Assembly (NCBI RefSeq): GCF_021172065.1
Contig: NZ_CP087880.1
Location: 3,758,583 to 3,822,582 of the forward strand
Length of the DNA stretch: 64,000 nucleotides
Direction: 5' to 3'
Source of the DNA: Pseudocitrobacter corydidari
GTDB lineage: Bacteria > Pseudomonadota > Gammaproteobacteria > Enterobacterales > Enterobacteriaceae
In this document: piece after piece, positions 19,294 to 29,559 of the stretch
Layout: each line of letters opens with the position of its first letter
Position numbering within the stretch: position 1 is the first letter of the stretch
Translations under genes and position numbers: made by a program
The notes under the pieces: generated by a model
The model's database searches: none
The model's input: only the letters and a program-made list of their open reading frames with translations
Told to the model about the DNA's origin: nothing

Positions 19294-19362
19294 CATCATC
19301 TCCTGGTGAGGGTAATAAACAGGCGGTTCTCATGTTTTTTGGAAAACCGTCTCGCCGCACGC

Positions 19363-19575
19363 TTATTTGTAGAGTTCAGCGCTCATGGTGACGCGGTTGC
19401 CCATGTGGGCGCTGGTGATTTTGTACTGAGAGGCATTCATCTCTTTCGCTTTCTGTGCAATCACCGCTTCAGCAGAATCGAGGGTAGAGGCGGTTGCCGT
19501 TACGCTTTGCGCGGATGCGCCAAAAGCCATAACGGAGAGAAGAGAAGCAGCTGCAATCTGAGTGAGGGTTTTCAT
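19363..19575 (-). CDS. BhsA/YhcN/YdgH family (DUF1471) small exported protein
   Basis: 70 residues from the ATG at 19575 (AGGAT upstream); a longer reading frame extends upstream but adds a non-secretory tail. Signal peptide MKTLTQIAAASLLSVMAFGA before SAQSV. The mature part has the DUF1471 plan: a segment like TLDSAEAVIAQKAKEMNA followed by the closing strand YKITSAHMGNRVTMSAELYK. Members such as BhsA, McbA and YhcN are periplasmic or outer-membrane stress and biofilm proteins. It lies 69 bp upstream of the ene-reductase gene in the same direction, so they could share a transcript. Confidence 0.85.
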   Translation of the reverse strand: MKTLTQIAAASLLSVMAFGASAQSVTATASTLDSAEAVIAQKAKEMNASQYKITSAHMGNRVTMSAELYK

Positions 19576-19853
19576 AATGGGTATCCTGTATTCGGCATAA
19601 CGTTGCGTTCGGCAACTCGATGGCGACAAGAATACGGCGGGGAGCAGGCGGGATAAACGGTCATTTCGGCAATAGACTATTGCGATTTTGTTCATAAAGC
19701 CACTAGATTACCTTTCACCAGCGCAAAGGTATGTTCTGTATGCGTTTTATTCACATTGCCAGGTTATGTAATTAAAGAAAATAACCCGCAATATTGTAAC
19801 TTTAAAGAATAGGCATATTATTCGCGCTCTTTTCAATAATGCGTAATAAACAA

Positions 19854-20126
19854 ATGAAAAACTTATCTGGCGTCATGCTGCTTGCAGCTTCATTCCTTTT
19901 TTCAGCGTTAATTACCCCGGCACATGCGGGTAGCAACGTGCATTTTTCCGGTGAGATTTATGGGGCCTCTGCCGCGTCAACGAGCAAGTGCGTTGACGAT
20001 GCGATTTACCGCATGCAGGCGCAGCGCTGCGCCGCAGAGGGCGAGGTTCCTGTCGTCTCTACGGTCAGAGACATCACACCGCGTGGTGCTCGCCCGATGC
20101 GGGAAGTAGTGATTTACAGCTATTAA
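19854..20126 (+). CDS. small exported protein of unknown function
   Basis: 90 residues from the ATG at 19854 (an in-frame ATG at 19839 adds five residues). The signal peptide MKNLSGVMLLAASFLFSALI ends near TPAHA before GSNVHFSGE. The mature domain of about 66 residues has two cysteines (KCVDDAIYRMQAQRCAAE) that could form a disulphide, and ends with alternating beta residues (PMREVVIYSY). It resembles small periplasmic or fimbria-like proteins in size only. The stop is followed by AT-rich DNA with no clear terminator. Confidence 0.6.
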   Translation: MKNLSGVMLLAASFLFSALITPAHAGSNVHFSGEIYGASAASTSKCVDDAIYRMQAQRCAAEGEVPVVSTVRDITPRGARPMREVVIYSY

Positions 20127-20176
20127 TTAAGTCGCTGTAAAAATACCACTATTAATAAGAATCAAAGAATAATCGC

Positions 20177-20833
20177 TTAATTATTTATTCCCTGACGCAT
20201 TAATGCCAATGCATTGCTAATGATTATTTCTGTCGTCAACGAAGCGAGTCTTTCATCGTTACGCATTCGGGAAAATGGCACTAACACCAGACTTAATAAA
20301 GACGTAAACAGTAATTCCGCCGTCAAATGTGGGTTTATTTTCCCTTCCTGCTGCCAGCGTTTCACGGAGGCCAGCGTTTGCTGATAGCGATCCTCGCCAA
20401 AACGCACGTTAAGATGCTGGCGCAGCACCGGCATTTCGCCAATCACCTCCTGCATCCATAATGGCGCAAACCACTTATAGCGCGCGGCAAGTTCCGCCAG
20501 CGTTTTGACCATCTCGGTCAGCGCGGTAACCGGATCTTCTGGATGCGCGGCAAAAATCGCTGTGATCTCACTTCTCAACGGTAAGAAACGTTCTTCAATC
20601 ACCACGTCCAGAAGCTGTTCGCGCGAGTTGAAATAGTAATGCAGCATGGCGGGCGTCACGCCTGCCTCGCGGGCAATCGCGTTCAGTGAGGTATGGCCGA
20701 TGCCCTGCTGCGAAAAGAGCCGCAGCGCGATATCGAGCAGATGCTCGCGGTTATCGCCGCTCGGTTTACCGCCACGTGGGCGACCCGGCTTGCGTGCTTT
20801 TAAGCTTTTTCCGTTGTCTTTTTGTGCCGTCAT
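20177..20833 (-). CDS. TetR-family transcriptional regulator
   Basis: 218 residues if started at the ATG at 20833 (MTAQKDNGKSLKARKPGRPR); an ATG at 20863 would add ten. After a basic tail with an AT-hook-like GRPRG comes the TetR helix-turn-helix (LLDIALRLFSQQGIGHTSLN, AIAREAGVTPAMLHYYFNSR). The ligand domain is otherwise unassigned. It is divergent from the DHA2 exporter at 20913 with a perfect inverted repeat between them, so it most likely represses itself and the exporter until a ligand binds. Confidence 0.85.
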   Translation of the reverse strand: MTAQKDNGKSLKARKPGRPRGGKPSGDNREHLLDIALRLFSQQGIGHTSLNAIAREAGVTPAMLHYYFNSREQLLDVVIEERFLPLRSEITAIFAAHPEDPVTALTEMVKTLAELAARYKWFAPLWMQEVIGEMPVLRQHLNVRFGEDRYQQTLASVKRWQQEGKINPHLTAELLFTSLLSLVLVPFSRMRNDERLASLTTEIIISNALALMRQGINN

Positions 20834-20875
20834 AAATAGGTGATCTCTTGACCGGTGGAGCATCTTCCATAAATA

Positions 20876-22427
<1,552 letters not shown>

Positions 22428-22430
22428 TAA

Positions 22431-22508
22431 GCGCCGGATGGCGCTGCGCTTATCCGGCCTACAATGAGCAAACGTCGTAGGCCGGATAAGGCGAAGCCGC
22501 CATCCGGC
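22431..22508. repeat. BIME: two inverted REP units
   Basis: GCGCCGGATGGCGCTGCGCT (22431) and its inverse partner GTAGGCCGGATAAGGCGAAG (22471), ending CCATCCGGC. It follows the DHA2 exporter stop and probably forms the mRNA 3' end. Confidence 0.88.
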
Positions 22509-22698
22509 AATAAAATGCACATTATTAAATTCGCTTCATAATAACTTTTTTAATTACATAACCCATATTTTCTCCATTATTTTTATTCCCGCCCTCGTTA
22601 ATTTCACAAAATCTCCTTTTTTCCTCCATTATTTTTTGTACGAAACAGACAGAAAAAAAACAGCGCCAAAAAATACTTTCCATTGGTCATCATCGACG

Positions 22699-22731
22699 TA
22701 TAATGAGCCAAAATGAGAACGATCGTTCTCA
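22699..22731 (+). promoter_or_regulatory. promoter -10 and perfect 18-bp palindromic operator of the TetR gene
   Basis: TATAAT (22699-22704) is followed by the perfect palindrome TGAGAACGATCGTTCTCA (22714-22731), 25 bp before the start of the TetR gene at 22756. The palindrome would cover the transcription start, so autorepression is expected. The 22509-22698 stretch is otherwise AT-rich and without a gene. Confidence 0.75.
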
Positions 22732-22755
22732 CTGTTTCAAAACGCGGAGAAATGC

Positions 22756-23325
22756 ATGACCAGCAAACTGGAAGCCCGACAGAAAGCACGACAAGACGAC
22801 ATCATTGCCGCCGCACGCCGCTGCTTTCGCAACAGTGGTTTCCACGCGGCCAGCATGTCGCAAATCGCCGCGGAAGCGAAGCTCAGCGTCGGGCAAATCT
22901 ACCGCTACTTCGCCAATAAAGACGCCATTATCGAAGAGATGATCCGCCGCATCATCGACTACCGCATCGCCGAGATGGAAGGCAAAACCCAGACAAAACT
23001 GATGCCACATCTGCTTGCCTGCCGCTTTACCCTGAGCGAGGATGATGATGCCTTAATGCTCGAGATGTCGGCGGAAGCCACGCGTAACCCGCAGGTGGCC
23101 GCCTGGCTGGCGGAGGCCGATGAACGCATGTTCAATAACGCCTGCACCATGTTGCAAAAAGAACACCCTCACCTCAGCCCGGAACGCGTGCGCTGCTGTG
23201 TGGAAGTGATCGCGGTCATGATGGAAGGCTCCATCTACCGCCGTTTAACGCCGCAAAAAGTCTCACCCGAGGCGTTAGAAAAAATCTATCAGGAAATTAT
23301 AAATATGCTTATCACTGCTAAGTAA
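22756..23325 (+). CDS. TetR-family repressor of the adjacent RND pump (EefR/AcrR-like)
   Basis: 189 residues. N-terminal helix-turn-helix: DIIAAARRCFRNSGFHAASM, then SQIAAEAKLSVGQIYRYFAN. The C-terminal ligand domain (LMLEMSAEATRNPQVAAWLA) resembles AcrR/NemR-type regulators of efflux pumps. It is upstream of, and codirectional with, adaptor-RND-channel genes but separated from them by its own terminator (23344-23367). It is therefore expressed from the palindrome-containing promoter and presumably controls a second promoter ahead of the adaptor gene. Klebsiella and Enterobacter carry a comparable eefR-eefABC order. Confidence 0.82.
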   Translation: MTSKLEARQKARQDDIIAAARRCFRNSGFHAASMSQIAAEAKLSVGQIYRYFANKDAIIEEMIRRIIDYRIAEMEGKTQTKLMPHLLACRFTLSEDDDALMLEMSAEATRNPQVAAWLAEADERMFNNACTMLQKEHPHLSPERVRCCVEVIAVMMEGSIYRRLTPQKVSPEALEKIYQEIINMLITAK

Positions 23326-23343
23326 TTTAATCCTGTAAATAAC

Positions 23344-23367
23344 GGGGGAGTTAATTCCCCCTTTTTT
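23344..23367 (+). terminator. terminator between TetR gene and pump operon
   Basis: GGGGGA (23344-23349) and TCCCCC (23356-23361) form the stem, followed by TTTTTT. It lies 18 bp after the regulator stop. Confidence 0.9.
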
Positions 23368-23460
23368 GTCATTTCCGGGCGACCGGCGATGCGGATTCGT
23401 TCACCCTTAAATCCTCGCAATCTATTTGCGGGGAGGACGTCATTCACCTTGAGAATAAAG

Positions 23461-24582
23461 ATGAAATACATCATAACCACACTTGCCGCATTATTTCTCC
23501 TGAGCGGATGCGATAACGCGCAAACATCAGCGCCCCAACGTCCGGAGCAGGAAGTGGGTGTCGTAACATTAAAAAGCCAACCCGTTTCGGTGGTCAGCGA
23601 ACTGACCGGGCGCACAACCGCGGCGATGAGCGCGGAAGTGCGTCCACAGGTCACCGGCATTATCCAGAAACGGCTTTTTAATGAAGGCGACAACGTCAAA
23701 GCTGGGCAGGCGCTGTATCAGATTGAGCCAGACAGCTTCCGCGCGGCCTATAACGAAGCCGCTGCCGCGCTGAAACAGGCTCAGGCGCTGGTCACCGCCG
23801 ATTGTTCGAAAGCCCAGCGTTACGCGCAACTGGTGAAAGAGAACGGCGTATCACGTCAGGATGCAGACGACGCGGCATCAACCTGTGCGCAGGACAAAGC
23901 CAGCGTTGAGTCGAAAAAAGCGGCGCTGGAAAGCGCGCGCATCAACCTGAACTGGACCACCATCACCGCGCCGATTGCCGGGCGCATCGGTATTTCTTCC
24001 GTGACGCCTGGCGCGCTGGTTTCCGCCGAGCAGACCACCGCGCTGGCGACCATTCGCGGCCTCGATACCATGTACGTTGACCTCACTCGCTCAAGCGTCG
24101 ACCTGCTGCGCCTGCGCAAGCAGTCCCTTGCCACCAACAGCGACACTATGAACGTGGCGCTGATTCTGGAAGATGGCTCAACCTATAGTGAGAAAGGCCG
24201 CCTGGCGCTCACCGAAGTGGCGGTGGATGAATCGACCGGTTCCGTCACCCTGCGCGCCGTGTTCCCTAACCCGAAACAGCAGCTTCTGCCGGGGATGTTT
24301 GTGCGCGCCAAAGTCGATGAAGGCATCATGAACGATGCGATCCTCGCGCCACAGCAGGGCGTCACGCGCGATGCGAAAGGCGTCGCCACGGCGCTGGTGG
24401 TCAGCGCGGATAACAAAGTGGAACAGCGTGAGCTGGAAACCGGCGACACCTACGGCGACAAATGGCTGGTGTTAACGGGCCTGAAGGCGGGCGATAAACT
24501 GATTGTTGAAGGCTCGGCAAAAGTGGTGGTCGGTCAACAGGTGAAGCCGGTTGAAGTGCAGTCCACCGGAGGAAACGCCTGA
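23461..24582 (+). CDS. RND efflux periplasmic adaptor lipoprotein (EefA/AcrA-like)
   Basis: Membrane-fusion subunit linking the RND pump to the outer-membrane channel. 373 residues from the ATG at 23461. Lipoprotein signal MKYIITTLAALFLLSGC, with Cys17 as the lipidated residue. Then a lipoyl half-motif (TGIIQKRLFNEGDNVKAGQ), a coiled-coil hairpin (about residues 100-160: AAAALKQAQALVTADCSKAQ), a second lipoyl half (ITAPIAGRIGISSVTPGALV), and beta-barrel and membrane-proximal domains to LIVEGSAKVVVGQQVKP. An upstream frame from 23389 is ignored because it lacks a secretion signal. Its stop overlaps the next start (TGATG), so translation is coupled. Confidence 0.93.
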   Translation: MKYIITTLAALFLLSGCDNAQTSAPQRPEQEVGVVTLKSQPVSVVSELTGRTTAAMSAEVRPQVTGIIQKRLFNEGDNVKAGQALYQIEPDSFRAAYNEAAAALKQAQALVTADCSKAQRYAQLVKENGVSRQDADDAASTCAQDKASVESKKAALESARINLNWTTITAPIAGRIGISSVTPGALVSAEQTTALATIRGLDTMYVDLTRSSVDLLRLRKQSLATNSDTMNVALILEDGSTYSEKGRLALTEVAVDESTGSVTLRAVFPNPKQQLLPGMFVRAKVDEGIMNDAILAPQQGVTRDAKGVATALVVSADNKVEQRELETGDTYGDKWLVLTGLKAGDKLIVEGSAKVVVGQQVKPVEVQSTGGNA

Positions 24583-27500
24583 TGTTTGCCCGTTTCTTCG
24601 TACGTCGCCCGGTTTTTGCCTGGGTTATCTCTATTCTGATCATGCTGGCCGGGATGCTGGCGATCAAAACGCTGCCGGTTGCGCAGTACCCGGACGTTGC
24701 GCCGCCGTCGATTAAAATCTCTGCCACCTATACCGGGGCATCGGCACAAACGCTGGAAAACAGCGTAACGCAGGTTATCGAACAGCAGCTTACCGGGCTC
24801 GATAATCTGCTCTATTTCACCTCCACCAGCAGCTCTGACGGTTCGGTGAGCATTACCGTGACCTTCGAACAAGGTACCGACCCGGATACCGCGCAGGTGC
24901 AGGTTCAGAACAAAGTGCAGCAGGCCGAATCGCGCCTGCCAAGCGAAGTTCAGCAGGCCGGCGTGACGGTGGTGAAATCCCAGAGCAACTTCCTGCTCAT
25001 TATGGGCGTTTACGATAAAACCGATAAAGCCAGCAGCTCGGATATCGCCGACTGGCTGGTGAGTAACATGCAGGACCCGATGGCCCGTCTCGACGGTGTC
25101 GGTAGCCTGCAAGTGTTCGGTGCGGAATACGCGATGCGCATCTGGATGGACCCGGCGAAACTGGCGTCCTACTCGCTGATGCCATCGGATGTGCAGACGG
25201 CGATTGAAGCGCAGAACGTGCAGGTCTCCGCCGGTAAAATCGGGGCGTTGCCATCGCCAGATACCCAACAGCTGACCGCCACCGTGCGCGCGCAGTCGCG
25301 TCTGCAAACGGTCGCTCAGTTCAAAGATATCATCGTCAAAAGCCAGTCTAATGGCGCGGTGGTGCGCATCGGCGACGTGGCGCGCGTGGAGATGGGCAGT
25401 GAGGATTACACCGCTATCGCCAAACTGAACGGTCACCCGGCAGCCGGGATGGCGGTGATGCTGGCACCGGGCGCAAACGCCCTGAGCACCGCCACGCTGG
25501 TGAAGGACAAAATTAACGAATACAAACGTAATATGCCGCAGGGCTATGACGTCGCGTATCCGAAAGACAGCACCGAATTCATTAAGATTTCCGTTGAAGA
25601 CGTGGTGCAGACGCTGTTCGAGGCGATTATCCTCGTGGTCTGCGTGATGTATCTGTTCCTGCAAAACATCCGCGCGACGCTGATTCCGGCGCTGGCAGTG
25701 CCCGTTGTGCTGCTCGGTACCTTTGGCGTACTGGCGCTGTTCGGCTACTCCATCAACACCTTAACGCTGTTTGCGATGGTGCTCGCTATCGGGCTTCTGG
25801 TGGATGACGCCATCGTGGTAGTGGAGAACGTCGAGCGTATTATGCGCGACGAAGGGCTTCCCGCCCGCGAAGCCACGGAAAAATCGATGGGAGAAATCTC
25901 CGGGGCGCTGATTGCGATCGCGCTGGTGCTCTCGGCGGTATTCCTGCCAATGGCCTTCTTCGGCGGCTCGACCGGGGTGATTTACCGTCAGTTCTCGGTC
26001 ACCATTATTTCGGCGATGATGCTCTCAGTGGTGGTGGCGTTGACCTTAACGCCTGCGCTGTGCGGCTCGATTTTGCGCCACACGCCGCCGCATAAAAAAG
26101 GCTTCTTCGGCGGGTTTAACCGTTTCTACGGCTCGACCGAACGCAAATACAAACACAAAGTGCTCAACACGCTGGGCCGCTCCGGGCTGGTGATGGTGGT
26201 GTATCTGGCGATCTGCGGCGGTATGGCACTGGCGATGTGGAAACTGCCCGGCAGCTTCCTGCCGACTGAGGACCAGGGCGAGATCATGGTGCAGTACACG
26301 CTGCCTGCGGGCGCGACCAACTCGCGTACCGCCGAAGTGAGTAAGCAGGTCACCGACTGGTTCCTCAACAACGAAAAAGACAACACCAACGTAATCTTCA
26401 CCGTGAACGGTTTTAGCTTCAGCGGCAGCGGGCAGAACGCCGGGATGGCCTTCGTTTCGCTGAAAAACTGGTCCGATCGTAAGGGTGCGGAAAATACCGC
26501 TCAGGCGATTGCCCTGCGCGCCACCAAAGAGCTCGGTGCCATTCGTGATGCAACGCTGTTCGCGATGACGCCGCCGTCGGTCGATGGTCTCGGTCAGAGC
26601 AACGGCTTTACCTTCGAACTGATGGCGAGCGGCGGTACCGATCGTGCTGAACTGCTGAAAATGCGCGATGAGCTGATTGGCAAAGCCAACCAGGACACCA
26701 CGCTGCACGCCGTTCGCGCTAACGATATGCCGCAAACGCCGCAGTTGCAGGTGGATATCGACAACAACAAAGCGGTGTCGCTGGGCCTGTCTTTAAGCGA
26801 TGTCACCTCGACGCTTTCCAGCGCCTGGGGCGGCACCTACGTGAACGACTTTATCGACCGTGGGCGCGTGAAAAAGGTCTATATCCAGGGCGATAGCGAT
26901 TCCCGCTCGGCGCCGTCGGATCTCAGTAAATGGTTTGTGCGCGGCAGCGATGACAGCATGACGCCGTTCTCCGCCTTCGCCACCACCCGCTGGGAATACG
27001 GCCCGGAAAGTCTGGTGCGTTACAACGGCGCAGCCGCCTATGAAATTCAGGGTGAAAACGCCACCGGTTCCAGTTCGGGTACCGCGATGACCACCATGGA
27101 AACGCTCGCCAACAATCTGCCAGCAGGCTCTACCTGGGCGTGGAGTGGGCTGTCATTGCAGGAAAAACTGGCGAGTGGGCAGGCGCTAAGCCTGTACGCC
27201 ATCTCCATTCTGGTGGTGTTCCTGTGCCTGGCGGCGCTGTATGAGAGCTGGTCGGTGCCGATTTCGGTCATCATGGTTATCCCGCTCGGCCTGCTGGGTG
27301 CGGCGCTGGCGGCATGGATGCGCGGCTTAAGTAACGACGTTTACTTCCAGGTGGCGCTGCTCACCACGATTGGTTTGTCATCGAAGAACGCCATTCTGAT
27401 TGTTGAATTTGCCGAAGCCGCCGTAGCCGAAGGCTACTCGCTTTCTCGTGCGGCCTTGCGTGCGGCGCAGACCCGTTTACGCCCGATCATCATGACCTCG

Positions 27501-27686
27501 CTGGCGTTTGTCGCTGGGGTAACGCCGCTGGCAATTGCCACAGGCGCAGGCGCGAACAGCCGCATCGCCATCGGTACCGGGATTATAGGCGGTACGCTGA
27601 CCGCGACGCTGCTGGCGATTTTCTTTGTTCCATTATTCTTTGTGCTGGTGAAGAGCCTGTTCGCCGGTAAACGCCGTCAGGGGTAA
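24582..27686 (+). CDS. HAE1-type RND multidrug efflux pump (EefB/AcrB-like)
   Basis: Proton-driven inner-membrane trimer that captures amphiphilic compounds from the periplasm and passes them to the adaptor and channel. 1034 residues, starting MFARFFVRRPVFAWVISILI, with 12 helices and two large periplasmic loops. Proton-relay residues sit in TM4 (GLLVDDAIVVVENVERIM, the Asp-Asp pair) and TM10 (TTIGLSSKNAILIVEFAE, the Lys). TM2 carries LFAMVLAIG, and the TM11 region has RPIIMTSLAF. The 1-bp overlap with the adaptor and 3-bp gap to the channel gene define an operon. Closest in plan to AcrB, MdtF and EefB rather than OqxB, which starts differently. Confidence 0.95.
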   Translation: MFARFFVRRPVFAWVISILIMLAGMLAIKTLPVAQYPDVAPPSIKISATYTGASAQTLENSVTQVIEQQLTGLDNLLYFTSTSSSDGSVSITVTFEQGTDPDTAQVQVQNKVQQAESRLPSEVQQAGVTVVKSQSNFLLIMGVYDKTDKASSSDIADWLVSNMQDPMARLDGVGSLQVFGAEYAMRIWMDPAKLASYSLMPSDVQTAIEAQNVQVSAGKIGALPSPDTQQLTATVRAQSRLQTVAQFKDIIVKSQSNGAVVRIGDVARVEMGSEDYTAIAKLNGHPAAGMAVMLAPGANALSTATLVKDKINEYKRNMPQGYDVAYPKDSTEFIKISVEDVVQTLFEAIILVVCVMYLFLQNIRATLIPALAVPVVLLGTFGVLALFGYSINTLTLFAMVLAIGLLVDDAIVVVENVERIMRDEGLPAREATEKSMGEISGALIAIALVLSAVFLPMAFFGGSTGVIYRQFSVTIISAMMLSVVVALTLTPALCGSILRHTPPHKKGFFGGFNRFYGSTERKYKHKVLNTLGRSGLVMVVYLAICGGMALAMWKLPGSFLPTEDQGEIMVQYTLPAGATNSRTAEVSKQVTDWFLNNEKDNTNVIFTVNGFSFSGSGQNAGMAFVSLKNWSDRKGAENTAQAIALRATKELGAIRDATLFAMTPPSVDGLGQSNGFTFELMASGGTDRAELLKMRDELIGKANQDTTLHAVRANDMPQTPQLQVDIDNNKAVSLGLSLSDVTSTLSSAWGGTYVNDFIDRGRVKKVYIQGDSDSRSAPSDLSKWFVRGSDDSMTPFSAFATTRWEYGPESLVRYNGAAAYEIQGENATGSSSGTAMTTMETLANNLPAGSTWAWSGLSLQEKLASGQALSLYAISILVVFLCLAALYESWSVPISVIMVIPLGLLGAALAAWMRGLSNDVYFQVALLTTIGLSSKNAILIVEFAEAAVAEGYSLSRAALRAAQTRLRPIIMTSLAFVAGVTPLAIATGAGANSRIAIGTGIIGGTLTATLLAIFFVPLFFVLVKSLFAGKRRQG

Positions 27687-27689
27687 GTT

Positions 27690-29054
27690 ATGTTTCGTCT
27701 CTCTGTTTTATTTATTGCCTTCCTGAGCGTCGGCTGTGTGTCACTCGATCCAAACTATCAACGCCCCGACGCGCCCGTCCCGGCAACGCTGCCGGGCGCG
27801 CAGGGCCAGGCGACGGCGGTGATCGGTAACTGGCAGCAGGTAGTGAAAGATGCCCGCCTGAACAAAGTGGTGAGCATGGCACTGAACAGCAACCGCGATG
27901 TACAAAAAGCGATTGCCGATATCGATGCCGCGCGTGCTCAGTATGGCGAAACGCGCGCCTCGCTGTTCCCGACGGTGGATGCCGAGTTAAGCGGCAGCCG
28001 TAGCCGTACGCTGGCGAACGGCGTGGCAACGTCTACGCAGGCGGATGGCGCGGTGTCCAGCTTCGAGCTGGATCTGTTTGGCCGCAACCAGAGCCTTTCC
28101 CGCGCCGCGCGGGAAACCTGGCTTGCCAGCGAATACACCGCGCAGAATACGCGTCTGACGATGATTTCCGAACTCACCACCGCGTGGGTAACGCTTGCCG
28201 CCGATAACAGTAATCTGGCGCTGGCGCAGCAGACGATGAACAGCGCGGCGGATTCGCTGAAGATAGTGAAACGCCAGATGGAAGTCGGCACTGCCGCCGC
28301 GACGGATGTCAGTTCGGCAATGAGCGTGTATCAGCAGGCGCGCGCCAGCGTTGCCAGCTATCAGACGCTGGTGATGCAGGATAAAAACGCCATCAACCTG
28401 CTGGCCGGGCAAACGGTGCCCGACTCACTGCTGCCGGGCACGCTGGAAAGTTTAGGCGATAACACCATTACGCTGGTACCGGCGGGCGTCTCCTCCTCGG
28501 TGCTGCTCAACCGCCCGGATATTCAGGAAGCGGAGCACAACCTGCTGAGTGCTAACGCCAATATCGGCGCGGCGCGCGCGAACTTCTTCCCGACAATTTC
28601 CCTGACCGCCAGCGCGGGAGTGGGAAGTGATTCACTCTCTTCGCTGTTCAGTCATGGTATGAAAGTGTGGTCGTTTGCGCCGTCCATCACCCTGCCGCTG
28701 TTTACCGGTGGCAGCAATATGGCGCAGCTTCGCTATGCGGAAGCGGAGAAAAAAGGGCTGATTGCGACCTATGAGAAAACGATTCAGAGCGCGTTTAAGG
28801 ATGTCGCCGATGCGCTGGCGCGTCGCCAGACGCTGAGTGAAGAGCTGGACGCCCAGCGCCAGTATGTCGCTGCTGAACAGCAGACGCTGGATATCGCGAT
28901 GAAGCGTTACCAGGCCGGGAGCAGCGATTACCTGACGGTGCTGACCGCCCAGCGTACGTTGTGGTCGGCGCAGCAGTCGTTGATTGCGCTGCAACAGACC
29001 GAGCTGGATAACCGCATAACGTTGTGGCAGTCGCTGGGCGGTGGGGCGGCATAG
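27690..29054 (+). CDS. NodT/TolC-type outer-membrane efflux channel lipoprotein (EefC-like)
   Basis: Trimeric outer-membrane exit duct for the pump. 454 residues; lipoprotein signal MFRLSVLFIAFLSVGC with Cys16 lipidated, then SLDPNYQRPDAPVP typical of the OprM/NodT group. Two repeated halves each show OEP features: ALNSNRDVQKAIADIDAARA and RASLFPTVDAELSGS in the first, NLLSANANIGAARANFFPTI and YAEAEKKGLIATYEKTIQSA in the second. Having its own channel means this pump need not use TolC. It ends in the BIME array. Confidence 0.93.
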   Translation: MFRLSVLFIAFLSVGCVSLDPNYQRPDAPVPATLPGAQGQATAVIGNWQQVVKDARLNKVVSMALNSNRDVQKAIADIDAARAQYGETRASLFPTVDAELSGSRSRTLANGVATSTQADGAVSSFELDLFGRNQSLSRAARETWLASEYTAQNTRLTMISELTTAWVTLAADNSNLALAQQTMNSAADSLKIVKRQMEVGTAAATDVSSAMSVYQQARASVASYQTLVMQDKNAINLLAGQTVPDSLLPGTLESLGDNTITLVPAGVSSSVLLNRPDIQEAEHNLLSANANIGAARANFFPTISLTASAGVGSDSLSSLFSHGMKVWSFAPSITLPLFTGGSNMAQLRYAEAEKKGLIATYEKTIQSAFKDVADALARRQTLSEELDAQRQYVAAEQQTLDIAMKRYQAGSSDYLTVLTAQRTLWSAQQSLIALQQTELDNRITLWQSLGGGAA

Positions 29055-29070
29055 TCCAGGGTGCCTAACT

Positions 29071-29508
29071 TGCCCGGTGGCGCTGCGCTTACCGGGCCTA
29101 CATTACCGAACCATAGGCCGGATAAGGCGTTTACGCCGCCATCCGGCAAGGCGCACTACATGCCCGGTGGCGCTGCACTTACCGGGCCTACATTACCGAA
29201 CCGTAGGCCGGATAAGGCGTTTACGCCGCCATCCGGCAAGGCGCACTACATGCCCGGTGGCGCTGCACTTACCGGGCCTACATTACCGAACCGTAGGCCG
29301 GATAAGGCGTTTACGCCGCCATCCGGCAAGGCGCACTACATGCCCGGTGGCGCTGCACTTACCGGGCCTACATTATCGAACCGTAGGCAGGATAAGGCGT
29401 TTACGCCGCCATCCGGCAAGGCGCACTACATGCCCGGTGGCGCTGCACTTACCGGGCCTACATTACCGAACCGTAGGCCGGATAAGGCGTTTACGCCGCC
29501 ATCCGGCA
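29071..29508. repeat. five-unit tandem 90-bp BIME array
   Basis: Five copies of a 90-bp unit begin at 29071, 29161, 29251, 29341 and 29431; the last is about 78 bp. Each unit contains two opposed REP palindromes: TGCCCGGTGGCGCTGCACTT and GTAGGCCGGATAAGGCGTTT with its CGCCGCCATCCGGC partner. Copies differ at only a few positions (copy 1 has CGCTTAC and CCATAGG; copy 4 has TATCG and GGCAGG). The 90-bp length is divisible by three, so a reading frame stays open through the array and joins the downstream gene in frame. I regard that frame as non-coding. Confidence 0.95.
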
Positions 29509-29559
29509 GGGCCGCAACTTGCCGCATTGTTCATTATCGCTATTGAAAAAGGAGCTTCT

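Noticed and set aside
24582..27686. OqxB identity for the RND pump
   Set aside because: The N-terminus (MFARFFVRRPVFAW), the lipoprotein adaptor and the linked OprM-type channel do not fit oqxAB, which lacks a channel gene.
29061..29546. Open reading frames across the 90-bp repeats, including an N-terminal extension of the Bcr-type exporter
   Set aside because: They exist because the repeat length is a multiple of three. The real start at 29560 has a strong Shine-Dalgarno and the family N-terminus.
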